Below are positions 52,809-61,625 of a DNA stretch of 64,000 nucleotides, piece by piece. Both the position numbers and the translations under genes were made by a program. The stretch is from Sphaerochaeta pleomorpha str. Grapes (lineage in GTDB: Bacteria > Spirochaetota > Spirochaetia > Sphaerochaetales > Sphaerochaetaceae). Location of the stretch: NCBI RefSeq assembly GCF_000236685.1, contig NC_016633.1, forward strand, positions 3,526,854-3,590,853, given 5' to 3'. Within the stretch, counting starts at the first letter, position 1, and the number at the start of each line of letters is the position of its first letter. The notes under the pieces are model-generated. The model worked only from the letters and a program-made list of their open reading frames with translations. It made no database searches and was not told where the DNA came from.

Positions 52809-54583
52809 TGCGCATCACCATAAATGGTATCCGATTTGACCAGGTATCACCTTCGGAACGAAAGGTTTTTTCCTTTACTGAAAAACAATTATGCGACGCA
52901 ACGGTTAAAATCAGGAAACAAACAAAAAGTGAAGCGACCGTTTTGCTCTGTACTTGCGACCGGATAGAACTCTGGACGTTGGAGAGCAAGACCTCTACCT
53001 ATGAGCCCCTATGCAGGGACCTTGGCCTGTCTCCCCTCGCTTGGAAACAGTATTCCTACGCAAAAGAGGGTCCTGGGTGCGTTACCTATCTCTATGAGTT
53101 GGCATGTGGCCTCCATTCACCGTTGTTCGGGGAGGACCAGATTATCAGCCAGCTTCGGGAAGCTATTGAACGTTCCCGTCTCTGTGGATGTACTTCTGCA
53201 GTTCTTGAACAGTTGTTCAAGAGTGCAGTTACCCTGGCCAAAAAGGTCCAGAGTTCCCTCAAATTAGGTGTTGCTGATAAAACGGTAGCAATAGCAGTAC
53301 GGAACATATTGCAGGACGCCTATGGCTCGTTAGACTCCCTTCCGGTGTTGGTCATTGGCAGCAGCGAGCTTGCACGTTTGGTTTCCCAGGAGCTTCTCGA
53401 CCATAACGTTTCCTTGACCATGACAATCCGGGATTTGGAGAAAGCCGACCTATTAGTGCCCCGTGGGGCCCAACGGGCTCTCTACAGAGAGCGATTCTCC
53501 TATTTTCCAAAGGTAACGGTGGTTATCAGCGCAACCAAAGGGTTGGAATATACCGTCTGTGCAGCCCAAGCCTTGCATCCTACTCTGTATATCGATCTTG
53601 CAAATCCAGCGGATATCGAGCCAGCGGTAAAGGACCTCGAGGGGAAACGACTGGTTACCCTTGCAGATTTGCCGTGTAGTTTTCCTGAGCGTGAAAAAGC
53701 TGTATCCCTGGCTAGCTCTATGATTAGTGCCTCTGTGGATTCCTTTTTTTCCTGGCTTCAGGCTCGTGACAGGTTTGCAAGTATCGAGCGTACGAGTGAA
53801 GCTGCTGCAAACAACCTCCTGTACCGCCTCTATGCACCACTTTCCCAGCTTGGCCTCGATTCCCTTACCTTGGACGAAATGAGGAAAACCCTTGTTGAAA
53901 CTGCCCGGAAGGCCTTCTCCCACCAGCTCTATGAGAACGGCAAACTGCGTCCAATACAAAAGTATGTCGACCTTACCCGATTACTGGAAAACGCTCCCCC
54001 TGTGTTTGTTGATGACCCTGATACCTCTATTGAGGCTGTCGCTACGATGGAGAAAAACCACTACAGGGTGAAACGATTGCAACTGGGCACCCACAGTGGG
54101 ACCCATATCGACAGCCCCAATCATATATTGGAGCAGGGTAGGACTCTCGATAGCTATCCTGTCGGGTCCTTCTCTGCCAAGGCCTATGTACTTGATTGCC
54201 GAAATAGGGAGAGGATAGACCGCGCTCTTGTTGAAGAGGTACCCTTTGGGGTGACGTGTGTCGTGTTTTCAACTGGCTGGGAACATTTCTGGGGTACTGC
54301 TGCCTACCGTGAAGATCCTCCCCTTTGCAGCAAGAATGCGATACTCTTTCTCCAGGAACGGGGGGTTGTCCTGTTTGGGTTTGACTGTGCAAGTTGTGAC
54401 AAAATGGAAAGCACCGACCTGCCGATTCACCGGCAAATTCTTGAATCGGAAGGCCTGATCATTGAAAATCTCTGCAATCTGCAATCCCTGGCAGGACGAT
54501 GCGTCGACCTTGTCGCACTTCCCCTTTTTGTAAAAAATAGTGATGGTTGCCCTGCCAGGGTTGTCGCTTCGTACTTCGTGTAA
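52808..54583 (+). CDS. Fusion: divergent glutamyl-tRNA reductase (HemA-like) + metal-dependent cyclase
   Basis: A 591-residue protein. Residues 1-385 follow glutamyl-tRNA reductase: C50 in LLCTCDR matches the catalytic Cys of STCNR, YLYELACGLHSPLFGEDQI matches VASGLDSLVLGEPQI, then an NAD-binding domain (VLVIGSSELARLV) and the helical dimerisation tail. The NHKTAP motif and the conserved His before the VASGLDS block are not kept. Residues 386-591 are a cyclase/kynurenine-formamidase-type domain opening YVDLTRLLENAPP, with the metal motif HSGTHIDSPNH. There is no stop or frameshift at the junction (about 53963). ATG 52808 overlaps the glycosylase stop and has GGGGTG upstream. GluTR makes the first tetrapyrrole precursor; the cyclase role is unknown. 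Confidence 0.85.
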   Translation: MRITINGIRFDQVSPSERKVFSFTEKQLCDATVKIRKQTKSEATVLLCTCDRIELWTLESKTSTYEPLCRDLGLSPLAWKQYSYAKEGPGCVTYLYELACGLHSPLFGEDQIISQLREAIERSRLCGCTSAVLEQLFKSAVTLAKKVQSSLKLGVADKTVAIAVRNILQDAYGSLDSLPVLVIGSSELARLVSQELLDHNVSLTMTIRDLEKADLLVPRGAQRALYRERFSYFPKVTVVISATKGLEYTVCAAQALHPTLYIDLANPADIEPAVKDLEGKRLVTLADLPCSFPEREKAVSLASSMISASVDSFFSWLQARDRFASIERTSEAAANNLLYRLYAPLSQLGLDSLTLDEMRKTLVETARKAFSHQLYENGKLRPIQKYVDLTRLLENAPPVFVDDPDTSIEAVATMEKNHYRVKRLQLGTHSGTHIDSPNHILEQGRTLDSYPVGSFSAKAYVLDCRNRERIDRALVEEVPFGVTCVVFSTGWEHFWGTAAYREDPPLCSKNAILFLQERGVVLFGFDCASCDKMESTDLPIHRQILESEGLIIENLCNLQSLAGRCVDLVALPLFVKNSDGCPARVVASYFV

Positions 54584-54589
54584 AGGATC

Positions 54590-55453
54590 CTAGAATACGA
54601 AAAATGAGTTTTCGAAAACCCTGGTTGTTCCTTTTTCAAGGAATTCGGCTTCTTTCATCTTTTTGAGCTCCAAAGGACGAGTGGTGTCCCCAAACGACCG
54701 CATGGGTTCAAGACAAAGATATTGGGCTTGCTTTGGAGCACAGGTCCAGATTACGAACGTTGCCATATCACCTCTGGTTACCGTAACCCCATGGTCTCCT
54801 GTTTTGCATCGGAGTGTCACTTTTGGTGACTTCAGGTTTTCCAGGATAATAGGTCCTTTTGCGGTTTCACTACGGGAAAGGTCAAAAAAATCTTTGGCAT
54901 CCAAAAAGTTTTTCTCGGTGATGAAGACTCCATTTGAAGGATAATTCCTGTCGACTTGTTCCTTTTGTTCGAAGCAGACATAGTACTGCTCGAGTGGGGT
55001 GCCTTCCCCGTTTATATCGAGGTTGAAGGCAGGATGCCAGCCAAAGGTAAAATACAGGTCGTCCTTTGCAAAGATTTCAGCTTTTGCCGTATAGCCATCT
55101 GCAAGGAGTGTGTAGGTCACTGTCAAGGTAAAACCGAAAGGGTACATCGAACGGGTCTTGGCGCTGTCAGAAAGCATGAATACCGCATGGGTATCGTCAT
55201 GTTCCAGTACTGTGAATTCCAAGTCCCGCGCAAACCCGTTATTGGGCATGGGATAGAGGGTATCCTCTACAGAAATCATATTGTCCTTCGTAGGACCGGT
55301 CATAGGGAACAGGAGCGGTGCATGCCTGAACCAGTATTCTTTATTACCATTCCAGATATATTCCAGGTTTGATTTCGTATTTTTCAACGATTGCGGTTCC
55401 GCACCGAGGGTGGATATTTCCATGGAAAAGGTCTCGTTCTGCAAGAAAATCAT
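54590..55453 (-). CDS. Aldose 1-epimerase family protein (LacX-like)
   Basis: A 287-residue GalM-fold protein. EISTLGAEPQSLKNTKSNLEYIWNG is the LacX-like opening, and FTFGWHPAFNLDINGE contains the catalytic-type His; a late LCLEPMRSFGDTT holds the Glu. It interconverts sugar anomers in the cytoplasm, probably of a sugar phosphate or galactose. It is convergent with the fused hemA-like gene, 6 bases apart, and divergent from the cytidylate-kinase-like gene. Confidence 0.88.
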   Translation of the reverse strand: MIFLQNETFSMEISTLGAEPQSLKNTKSNLEYIWNGNKEYWFRHAPLLFPMTGPTKDNMISVEDTLYPMPNNGFARDLEFTVLEHDDTHAVFMLSDSAKTRSMYPFGFTLTVTYTLLADGYTAKAEIFAKDDLYFTFGWHPAFNLDINGEGTPLEQYYVCFEQKEQVDRNYPSNGVFITEKNFLDAKDFFDLSRSETAKGPIILENLKSPKVTLRCKTGDHGVTVTRGDMATFVIWTCAPKQAQYLCLEPMRSFGDTTRPLELKKMKEAEFLEKGTTRVFENSFFVF

Positions 55454-55583
55454 AGTACCTCCAAATTAATGAAACAATGTTCTGAAATAATAGAAACAAT
55501 TTAGCAGAGACACAAGTATCCCTATCTGGTTTTCCACGAATTAGGAGAATATGCTATACTATAGGCAATGGAGGAACCTGCAT

Positions 55584-56225
55584 ATGGAAAATAACCTAGT
55601 GTATACTATCGGCAGACAGTTCGGAAGCGGAGGAAGACAGGTAGGTAGGACCCTTGCAAAGAAACTTGGTATTCCGTTTTATGATAAGGAGCTCATAGCA
55701 CTCAGTGCCCAGGAAAGCGGATTGAGTGAAGCTTTGTTTGCAAATGCCGATGAAAAGGCAACGAGCAGTATATTTTATTCTCTGGTAATGGGGAATTACC
55801 CGATGGCCAGTGGGGCTCTCGGTGTAACGGAAATGCCACTTAATGACCAATTGTTCCTTATCCAGTGCAAGACTATAAAGAAACTTGCGGAAACAGGTTC
55901 CTGTGTAATCGTAGGGCGTTGTGCGGACTACATTCTGCGTGAGCGGGAAAACGTACTCAATGTCTTTATCCATGCTTCACTCGAAAGCAGGGTGGAAAGG
56001 GCTATCAAAGTCTACCAGGTTGATGAGCATAAGGCTGAGGATGTCTGTCTCAAGGCTGACAAGCAGCGTGCAAATTTCTATAATTATTACAGTGACAGGA
56101 AGTGGGGTATGTGCCGCACGTACGACTTGAGCCTTGACAGCAGTAAAATCGGTATCGACGGATGTGCCGATCAGATCATTGCTTTTGGGAAGGCCTTGGC
56201 AGAACATAAGGGACAGGGTATCTAA
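55584..56225 (+). CDS. Cytidylate kinase-like protein (second copy)
   Basis: A 213-residue protein of the cytidylate-kinase-like family. The opening TIGRQFGSGGRQVGRTLAKKLG is the family's GSGGREIG-type P-loop without a Walker A Lys; VIVGRCADYILRE is the base-binding part, and VERAIKVYQVDEHKA leads to the lid. ATG 55584 has GGAGG upstream; the frame from 55551 is too early. It and the gene at 832 are the only kinases of this type here and both lack the P-loop Lys. The DUF386 gene begins at its stop (TAATG). Confidence 0.85.
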   Translation: MENNLVYTIGRQFGSGGRQVGRTLAKKLGIPFYDKELIALSAQESGLSEALFANADEKATSSIFYSLVMGNYPMASGALGVTEMPLNDQLFLIQCKTIKKLAETGSCVIVGRCADYILRERENVLNVFIHASLESRVERAIKVYQVDEHKAEDVCLKADKQRANFYNYYSDRKWGMCRTYDLSLDSSKIGIDGCADQIIAFGKALAEHKGQGI

Positions 56226-56614
56226 TGCTTTTTGATGTTTTGGATAAATTGGAGTGGTATCAGAAACTCTATCCCTCGATTGAGACGATTATTGATATTA
56301 TGGACAGGAGCCTGCCCTACGAGGATGGTGATGGTTCTCATTGTGTCGATGGTATCGATTACACAGTAGAAACGTATGTTACGAAGAGTGATGCACCGAT
56401 TCAGGCAGCCTTTTCTGATTGTATGCATATCATTCTGGAGGGAGAAGAGGTGATTGCCCTGGAAGAAGAAGGAAACCCTTCAGTGGTTGCCATGGCGACC
56501 GTCGGGCGTTTTATTCTCTTTTCGAAGGGAGACCAGTATAAAAGTGCATTGCAGAATGGCTCTCCCGGCACCGTGAAAAAAGTAATTTTTACCCTTTCTG
56601 GGCCTCGGCTCTAA
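56225..56614 (+). CDS. YhcH/YjgK/YiaL family protein (DUF386)
   Basis: A 129-residue cupin-like protein, short for the family (about 150). VDGIDYTVETYVTK, a GEE-VIAL segment and the late GSPGTVKKVIFTL tail match the DUF386 pattern. Members occur next to sialic acid, galactoside (EbgC) and other sugar catabolic genes, and are proposed to handle sugar anomers. Its ATG shares a base with the preceding kinase gene's stop. Its 3' end overlaps the convergent GntR gene by 26 bases. Confidence 0.75.
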   Translation: MLFDVLDKLEWYQKLYPSIETIIDIMDRSLPYEDGDGSHCVDGIDYTVETYVTKSDAPIQAAFSDCMHIILEGEEVIALEEEGNPSVVAMATVGRFILFSKGDQYKSALQNGSPGTVKKVIFTLSGPRL

Positions 56615-57242
56615 ATTGTTCCCTTTTTCTCCAGAGGTGTAACAACATACACTTTTCGCCGTCTTTTGCATTGCCGTTCTTTATGGCTTGTATGAGACGG
56701 CGATGTTCTGTCTGGGTTTTCTTTATCCCAGCCTTGCTGAGGCCCTGATACGACATTAAAACCGATTCATTGAGATTGAGTCTTCCCCACATCTGGTCCA
56801 GCAATTGATTATTTGCAAGGTGCACGAGATTGTAATGGAAACGGTAATGAAGGGTGTTGAACAGCTGGATATCTATGGTACCGCTTTCCCCTATTGTATC
56901 CATCTCATCGAGTAACTCTTCCAACTGTTGGGCAGAAACGCGATTGTGGCAATCCAAGCGTATGGCAAGGGCTTCGAGATAGGCCCTTACCTCGGTCAAT
57001 TGCTGATATTCGTTTTTGGTTGAATCCTTTACATAGCTTCCGCTATGGGGGACGATCACGATAAAACCATCCTGTTCAAGGCGTTTCAAGGATTCCCGTA
57101 CGGGGGTCCTTGAGCAATGAAATTCCTGTGCAAGGGTGTTCTCTGAGAGTTTTTCCCCTTTTGCGAGTTTCTCCTGGAGGATATCGTTCTTCAGGTTCTG
57201 GTAAATCGTATCGATGAGGGATCTGCTTTTCACATCATGCAT
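56589..57242 (-). CDS. GntR family regulator, FCD type
   Basis: A 217-residue regulator: N-terminal GntR winged helix (SENTLAQEFHCSRTPVRESLKRLEQDG) and C-terminal all-helical FCD ligand domain with EVRAYLEALAIRL and H-Y-R-F-H-type metal-binding His. FCD members sense small carboxylates or sugar acids. ATG 57242 or GTG 57251 could be the start; neither has a ribosome site, and a TATACT lies about 9 bases upstream. It is flanked by the sugar epimerase/kinase genes on one side and the FKBP terminator on the other. Confidence 0.88.
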   Translation of the reverse strand: MHDVKSRSLIDTIYQNLKNDILQEKLAKGEKLSENTLAQEFHCSRTPVRESLKRLEQDGFIVIVPHSGSYVKDSTKNEYQQLTEVRAYLEALAIRLDCHNRVSAQQLEELLDEMDTIGESGTIDIQLFNTLHYRFHYNLVHLANNQLLDQMWGRLNLNESVLMSYQGLSKAGIKKTQTEHRRLIQAIKNGNAKDGEKCMLLHLWRKREQFRAEAQKG

Positions 57243-57284
57243 AGTTTTCACAGTATAACCAAAGAATCAGACCCTGAGAAGTAG

Positions 57285-57317
57285 AAAAAGGCTGTGCATT
57301 TTCAGTGCACAGCCTTT
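57285..57317 (-). terminator. FKBP gene terminator
   Basis: AAAGGCTGTGCA (57287-57298) and TGCACAGCCTTT (57306-57317) make a perfect 12-pair stem with a T-run on the minus strand. It ends the FKBP transcript just before the GntR gene. Confidence 0.92.
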
Positions 57318-57340
57318 GATCGGTCTTCGTAGATACTCTA

Positions 57341-58612
57341 TTAATTGGCGACGGTTGCCCCTGGAGGATCGATACCAACCAGTTCAATGTCGAAAACAAG
57401 AAGGGCATTCGGTGCAATGTTCTGAGTTCCATCTTCACCATATCCCAAGGAAGGATGAATCCAACATCTGATGACACTTCCGGTATTCATGGTAAGCAGA
57501 GCTTCCTGGAAACCAGGAATAACCTGGGTTACCCCGAAGTGCGCTGTTGCCCCATTGTCATATGAACTTTCGATTATGGTACCATCAGCCATCTGCAGCT
57601 GGTAATTTACCTCAACGGTATCAGTTGCAACGGGTTTGGGACCGTCGGAAGCAACCTGCACCTGATACTGCAATCCGCTGGCCGTCGTGATCACTCCCTC
57701 GTTGGTCTTGTTTTCCTCAAGATATTGGTCTGCTTTGGCAAGGTTTTCTACTTTTGCTGTTTCAGCCCAGGCAGAATATTCCTTTTCGAGTTTCTGCTGA
57801 TATTCATTGAAGGCACTCTGCATCTCTTCATCGGTAAGCAATGTGGAGTTCTCAAAGGCAAAATCAAGGATACCGGCAATATAGAAATCACCATTGAGCT
57901 CGATTCCCTGCTGAAGCATGTTGTAGGTAAGCAGGTAGCCATAGGTATAGCTGAATGCATCGGTAAGGTCTTCACTCAAAGGAAGGTTTCTGATTTCCTC
58001 GAGGTTTGTATAGCGCTTGCCGTAACCGGTAACGCCTTTGCCTTCATTCCAGATTGTATTCTGATAGGCATCAATGTTGGCATACAGTTCATCGAGCGAA
58101 TAGTAGCCAGGAACCTTCTGCTCTGCGCTCACAAGGCCATCCATTGCTCCCTTTACGTAATAGCCGCCATTGAAAAAGAGATTCTGGTTTGCAAAGGACT
58201 GGAGCAGCAGGTACCCGTAGGTGTAGCTGAAACGCTCGATAAGGCCTTCGGGAACCTCCAGCATTGAGCTGCTGATGGTGATGTCCTTGATCTTAAGGCT
58301 TACCAGGGGATTGATGTATCTGATGTTCTGGGCAACAGTTCCTGATGCCACAGTCTCGATATAGTCTCCAATGGTCAAGGATGAGACAGGAAAACTGCTT
58401 ACAGTCTTGCTGTCGGTAGTGTATGCAATGCGTTCGCCCCCTAAGGTGCGTACGGTAATAATTGGGTTTGTTTCGGTATTTTCAACTGAGATAATTCTTC
58501 CAGTCACAGCACCTTTTGCTGTTTCTTTCATTCCTGCTGCAAATAACATAGGTACCATGAGTGTCATGATAACGAGCACCATGGCAAACTTGACAAATTT
58601 ACTTCTGTTCAT
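57341..58612 (-). CDS. Exported FKBP-type peptidyl-prolyl isomerase with duplicated N-terminal module
   Basis: A 423-residue exported protein with a signal peptide (cut near MLFAAG). After a short beta-rich domain (about residues 30-110) come two copies of a helical module, each containing FSYTYGYLL and an F-N-G-G/L-N-G-D-F-Y-G-type turn; these resemble the FKBP_N dimerisation domain. The last 110 residues are the FKBP isomerase domain (VEVNYQLQMADGTIIESSYDNG, VIPGFQEALLTMNTGS, WIHPSLGYGEDG). It folds proteins in the periplasm. AAGGA precedes ATG 58612. Confidence 0.88.
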   Translation of the reverse strand: MNRSKFVKFAMVLVIMTLMVPMLFAAGMKETAKGAVTGRIISVENTETNPIITVRTLGGERIAYTTDSKTVSSFPVSSLTIGDYIETVASGTVAQNIRYINPLVSLKIKDITISSSMLEVPEGLIERFSYTYGYLLLQSFANQNLFFNGGYYVKGAMDGLVSAEQKVPGYYSLDELYANIDAYQNTIWNEGKGVTGYGKRYTNLEEIRNLPLSEDLTDAFSYTYGYLLTYNMLQQGIELNGDFYIAGILDFAFENSTLLTDEEMQSAFNEYQQKLEKEYSAWAETAKVENLAKADQYLEENKTNEGVITTASGLQYQVQVASDGPKPVATDTVEVNYQLQMADGTIIESSYDNGATAHFGVTQVIPGFQEALLTMNTGSVIRCWIHPSLGYGEDGTQNIAPNALLVFDIELVGIDPPGATVAN

Positions 58613-58662
58613 GTTTATTCCTTTATTTTTAGTGACAATAGAGTTCTGCCTATACATACATT

Positions 58663-58691
58663 ACTTTAAGTTCTCTTTGGCCAATCGTCAA
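58663..58691 (-). promoter_or_regulatory. FKBP gene promoter
   Basis: Minus-strand TTGACG (58691-58686), 17 bases, TAAAGT (58668-58663), about 50 bases before the ATG. Confidence 0.55.
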
Positions 58692-58788
58692 TGACTGATT
58701 TTTCAATACTTCCGATTTTACCTCTATAAATGCTAGCAGGTAAACCAGATATCCTTGATTTTGTATTTTTATGTACTTTATGTTGTTG

Positions 58789-58817
58789 TTGAAAAGTTAC
58801 ATTTTGCATGGTATTGT
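58789..58817 (+). promoter_or_regulatory. Promoter of the deaminase operon
   Basis: TTGAAA (58789-58794), 17 bases, TATTGT (58812-58817), 20 bases before ATG 58838. Confidence 0.6.
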
Positions 58818-58837
58818 ACGGAAAAGAGGATTAAGAA

Positions 58838-59347
58838 ATGCCAGTTATTACCCAGAAAAATGCTACATCCGACGACATTCGTCTCTTATATGAGACCGTT
58901 CGCATTGCCCATGAGGCAAAAGAGGCAGGAAACCACCCCTTTGGTGCTTTGCTTGCCGACAAAGACGGGAACATTCTTATAGAACAAGGAAATGATCACA
59001 ATGAGGGAGGCCCTGCCATGCACGCAGAGACTGCCTTGATGCTGAAAGCAGGAAAAAAATATAGCCCTGAATTTCTTTCTACGTGCAGTCTGTATACGAG
59101 TGCAGAGCCTTGCGTAATGTGTAGCGGAGCCATGTACTGGACCAACGTTCGGCGCCTGGTTTTTGGCATAACCGAGTCCCAACTGCTCTCCCTGACCGGC
59201 AGTGATGACCAGAATCCTACCTTTGACCTTCCCGCGGTTTCGGTACTTTCCCATGGACAGAAAGACCTTGAAGTGGTAGGTCCTGTCGATGACGAGGCCC
59301 TTGTAAGGGCAATTATCGAAGACCATATAGGATTTTGGAATAACTGA
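58838..59347 (+). CDS. Nucleoside/base deaminase (cytidine-deaminase fold)
   Basis: A 169-residue zinc deaminase: GNHPFGALLADKDG, the catalytic MHAE motif and PCVMCSGAMYWTNV with two zinc Cys. The PFGA...HAE...PCxxC order and TSAEPC fit guanine deaminase or related purine-base/nucleoside deaminases rather than TadA or cytidine deaminase. It is the first gene of a five-gene operon and overlaps the MtnA-like gene (TGATG). The deaminated base is not certain. Confidence 0.85.
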   Translation: MPVITQKNATSDDIRLLYETVRIAHEAKEAGNHPFGALLADKDGNILIEQGNDHNEGGPAMHAETALMLKAGKKYSPEFLSTCSLYTSAEPCVMCSGAMYWTNVRRLVFGITESQLLSLTGSDDQNPTFDLPAVSVLSHGQKDLEVVGPVDDEALVRAIIEDHIGFWNN

Positions 59348-60375
59348 TGGTCAAACTACCCTATGTCCTGCAAAAAGAAAATATCTGCAGGTTCGACGGT
59401 GATACTTTCTTTATCGGGGACAGGCGAACTTTTCCGCTTGCCAAAACCTTTGTAGCATGCTCATCCGTAAGGGACATAGCAATAGCCCTTACACAGATGG
59501 TCACCCAGGGGGGAGGTCCTCTCCAAGTCGCCTTTACCACACTTTCCTATTGTGCCCATAGGATGGAGAGGGGAACGCTTCCTGCAGGTTTTGAGACATT
59601 TAAGGGAAGCGCAGCCCAGTTGATCGCTGCCCGGCCAACGAATACCACCATGGCAAGGGTACTTGAAAAGATGCTCGGTGAGATTTCCCTCCTGTTTGGG
59701 CAGGGAGGCGATCTGCATTCTGTGGTCCAGGCTATCGATGCCTTGGTTCTGGAAAACGAACAGCAGTATGATGCGATTTACCATGCAATGGGAAAGAAAG
59801 GGGCCTCCCTGCTCAAAGACGGTGAAACCGTCTTGACTACCTGCTTTGCCGAGCATACGTTTCTCTTGAGCCTTGCCTATGCACAGCAAGAGGGAAAGAC
59901 TGTTTCGGTATTGGCCTCTGAGACCCGTCCCTATCTACAAGGAGCGCGCCTGACAGCTCCGAGCCTTCGGGAAATGGGAATACCTGTCAGCTTGATAACC
60001 GACGGCATGGGAGCCAATTTTCTGTCGAAGGGGAAAGTTGGTTGTTACATGACTGCTTCCGATGTAGTCTGTATGGACGGTACGGTAGTTAACAAGACAG
60101 GTACCTTGGCCAATGCAATTGCCTGTGCCTATTACAACGTCCCCTACTATTCATTCAGTATTTCACCCGATCCTTCGAAACGGAATTCAGGCGATCTGCA
60201 TATGGAAATGAGGGATGGCAAAGAGGTAATCCACTGCATGGGGCACCTGATAACAGATGAGGCGATCCCTGCATTGTATCCCTCGTTCGACAGTATCCCC
60301 CCATCTTTAGTAACGGGAATCATTACCCCCAAAGGAATCCTTACCCCGGATGCCTTGTCAGGAGCCTATCTATGA
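59347..60375 (+). CDS. MtnA/eIF-2B-alpha-like sugar-1-phosphate isomerase
   Basis: A 342-residue member of the eIF-2B alpha/MtnA family. MtnA isomerises methylthioribose 1-phosphate to the ribulose form. TTCFAEHT near residue 168 stands where MtnA has THCN.G, so the catalytic Cys is kept but the following residues are not; SDVVCMDGTVVNKTGTLANAIAC matches the Asp-containing ADRIAANGDVANKIGT block. LITDGMGANFL follows the family. A ribose-1-phosphate or deoxyribose analogue may be the substrate. It overlaps the phosphorylase gene by 4 bases (ATGA). Confidence 0.75.
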   Translation: MVKLPYVLQKENICRFDGDTFFIGDRRTFPLAKTFVACSSVRDIAIALTQMVTQGGGPLQVAFTTLSYCAHRMERGTLPAGFETFKGSAAQLIAARPTNTTMARVLEKMLGEISLLFGQGGDLHSVVQAIDALVLENEQQYDAIYHAMGKKGASLLKDGETVLTTCFAEHTFLLSLAYAQQEGKTVSVLASETRPYLQGARLTAPSLREMGIPVSLITDGMGANFLSKGKVGCYMTASDVVCMDGTVVNKTGTLANAIACAYYNVPYYSFSISPDPSKRNSGDLHMEMRDGKEVIHCMGHLITDEAIPALYPSFDSIPPSLVTGIITPKGILTPDALSGAYL

Positions 60376-61085
60376 AAGCAATTATCGGAGGAACCGGGGT
60401 CGATACCCTGCCTGGTCTCCAGTCAGAAAAAACAATGGTTGCCACCCAATACGGGGATGTTGAACTCTTTGTCGGGACAGGGAAGGACGCTTCCCTGGTT
60501 TTTCTTCCCCGCCATGGATCTGAGCATTCGGTTCCCCCCCATTTGATCAACTACCGTGCAAATATCAAAGCCCTCGTATCCCTTGGGGTCGATGAGGCTA
60601 TCGGAATCTATGCCGTCGGATCAATCACCGATTTGCTCAAGCCTGAGCAGATCGGAACCATCTCTGATTTTATTGATGTAACCGGAGGCGGTCGGCAACA
60701 CACCTTCTTCACAGGGGGTAGCGAGCAAGTCAGGCATGTCTCCATGGACAGGGTGTTTGACCCTGCACTCACTGAGGCCTTGCTCCAGGAGGACCCTTCC
60801 TTGGTTCGTGGCGGAATATATTGCTGTACCAATGGTCCTCGCCTTGAGACCCCTGCAGAGATACGCTCCTACAGAATACTCGGGGCTGATTACGTGGGAA
60901 TGACCTGTGCAACGGAAGCTTCCCTCGCTGTTGAGGCAGGTCTTCGCTTTGCAGCCCTCGCCTATAGCATTAACTGGGCTGCCGGGGTAGAAGGAAGCGA
61001 AGTTGCGTTCATCGGAGATGCTATGATCAAACAGCTCCGTTCAAAAATGACTAGACTCTGTACCCAGGTACTGACAAGGAGGTAG
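60372..61085 (+). CDS. MTA/MTI phosphorylase-like nucleoside phosphorylase
   Basis: A 237-residue member of the MTAP/PNP family that cleaves a purine nucleoside with phosphate. IIGGTGVD, LPRHGSEHSVPPHLINYRANI and CCTNGPRLETPAEIRSYR are intact. The base-binding turn reads SINWAAG: 6-amino-purine MTAP enzymes have Asp here, so Asn suggests 6-oxopurines (inosine, guanosine, methylthioinosine). It is shorter than MTAP (about 280). It overlaps the MtnA-like gene and lies 3 bases before the acetyltransferase gene. Confidence 0.82.
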   Translation: MKAIIGGTGVDTLPGLQSEKTMVATQYGDVELFVGTGKDASLVFLPRHGSEHSVPPHLINYRANIKALVSLGVDEAIGIYAVGSITDLLKPEQIGTISDFIDVTGGGRQHTFFTGGSEQVRHVSMDRVFDPALTEALLQEDPSLVRGGIYCCTNGPRLETPAEIRSYRILGADYVGMTCATEASLAVEAGLRFAALAYSINWAAGVEGSEVAFIGDAMIKQLRSKMTRLCTQVLTRR

Positions 61086-61088
61086 CCC

Positions 61089-61598
61089 ATGATTACTGTT
61101 CGGGAGGCTACAAAGGAAGATGCAGCCTTGATTCTCCCTTTCATGGCTACTGTGGGAGGCGAGAGTGATAATCTTGTGACCGACGAAAAGGGGCTTCCCT
61201 TTTCCTTGGGGCAGGAAGAAGCCTACCTGCAACATAAACAGGGATCGAAGAACAACATCCAGTTGCTTGCCTTCGAGGGAAATGTCCTGGTTGGCAGTGC
61301 AGGTTGTGATACGAGCTCACGTCAGCGTATCTGCCATGGTGGGGAAATCGGTATTTCGGTTCTGAAAGCCTATTGGAACAAGGGAGTTGGAACCTTGTTG
61401 CTCTCCAATCTGGTGCAATGGGCCAGAAACAGTGAAACGGGTTTAAGAAAACTTAGCCTGACGGTACGCGCAGACAATGTCCGCGCAATAGCCCTTTACA
61501 AGCGATTCGGTTTTGTCGAGGAGGGTAAGGTAAAGCGTCTGCTTCAGATCAACGGTGTTTTTTATGATGGAATAACCATGGTTCTTCTTATTGACTGA
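61089..61598 (+). CDS. GNAT family N-acetyltransferase
   Basis: A 169-residue acetyltransferase. The acetyl-CoA binding motif A is EIGISVLKAYWNKGVGTLLL; LTVRADNVRAIALYKRFGFVEEG completes the C-terminal part. GSAGCDTSSRQRICHGGEIG is the substrate side. What it acetylates is unknown. It starts 3 bases after the phosphorylase gene, so it may act on an intermediate of the pathway or simply be co-expressed. Confidence 0.88.
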   Translation: MITVREATKEDAALILPFMATVGGESDNLVTDEKGLPFSLGQEEAYLQHKQGSKNNIQLLAFEGNVLVGSAGCDTSSRQRICHGGEIGISVLKAYWNKGVGTLLLSNLVQWARNSETGLRKLSLTVRADNVRAIALYKRFGFVEEGKVKRLLQINGVFYDGITMVLLID

Positions 61599-61625
61599 CC
61601 CCATAGGTGAGGGAGAGAAAAACAT

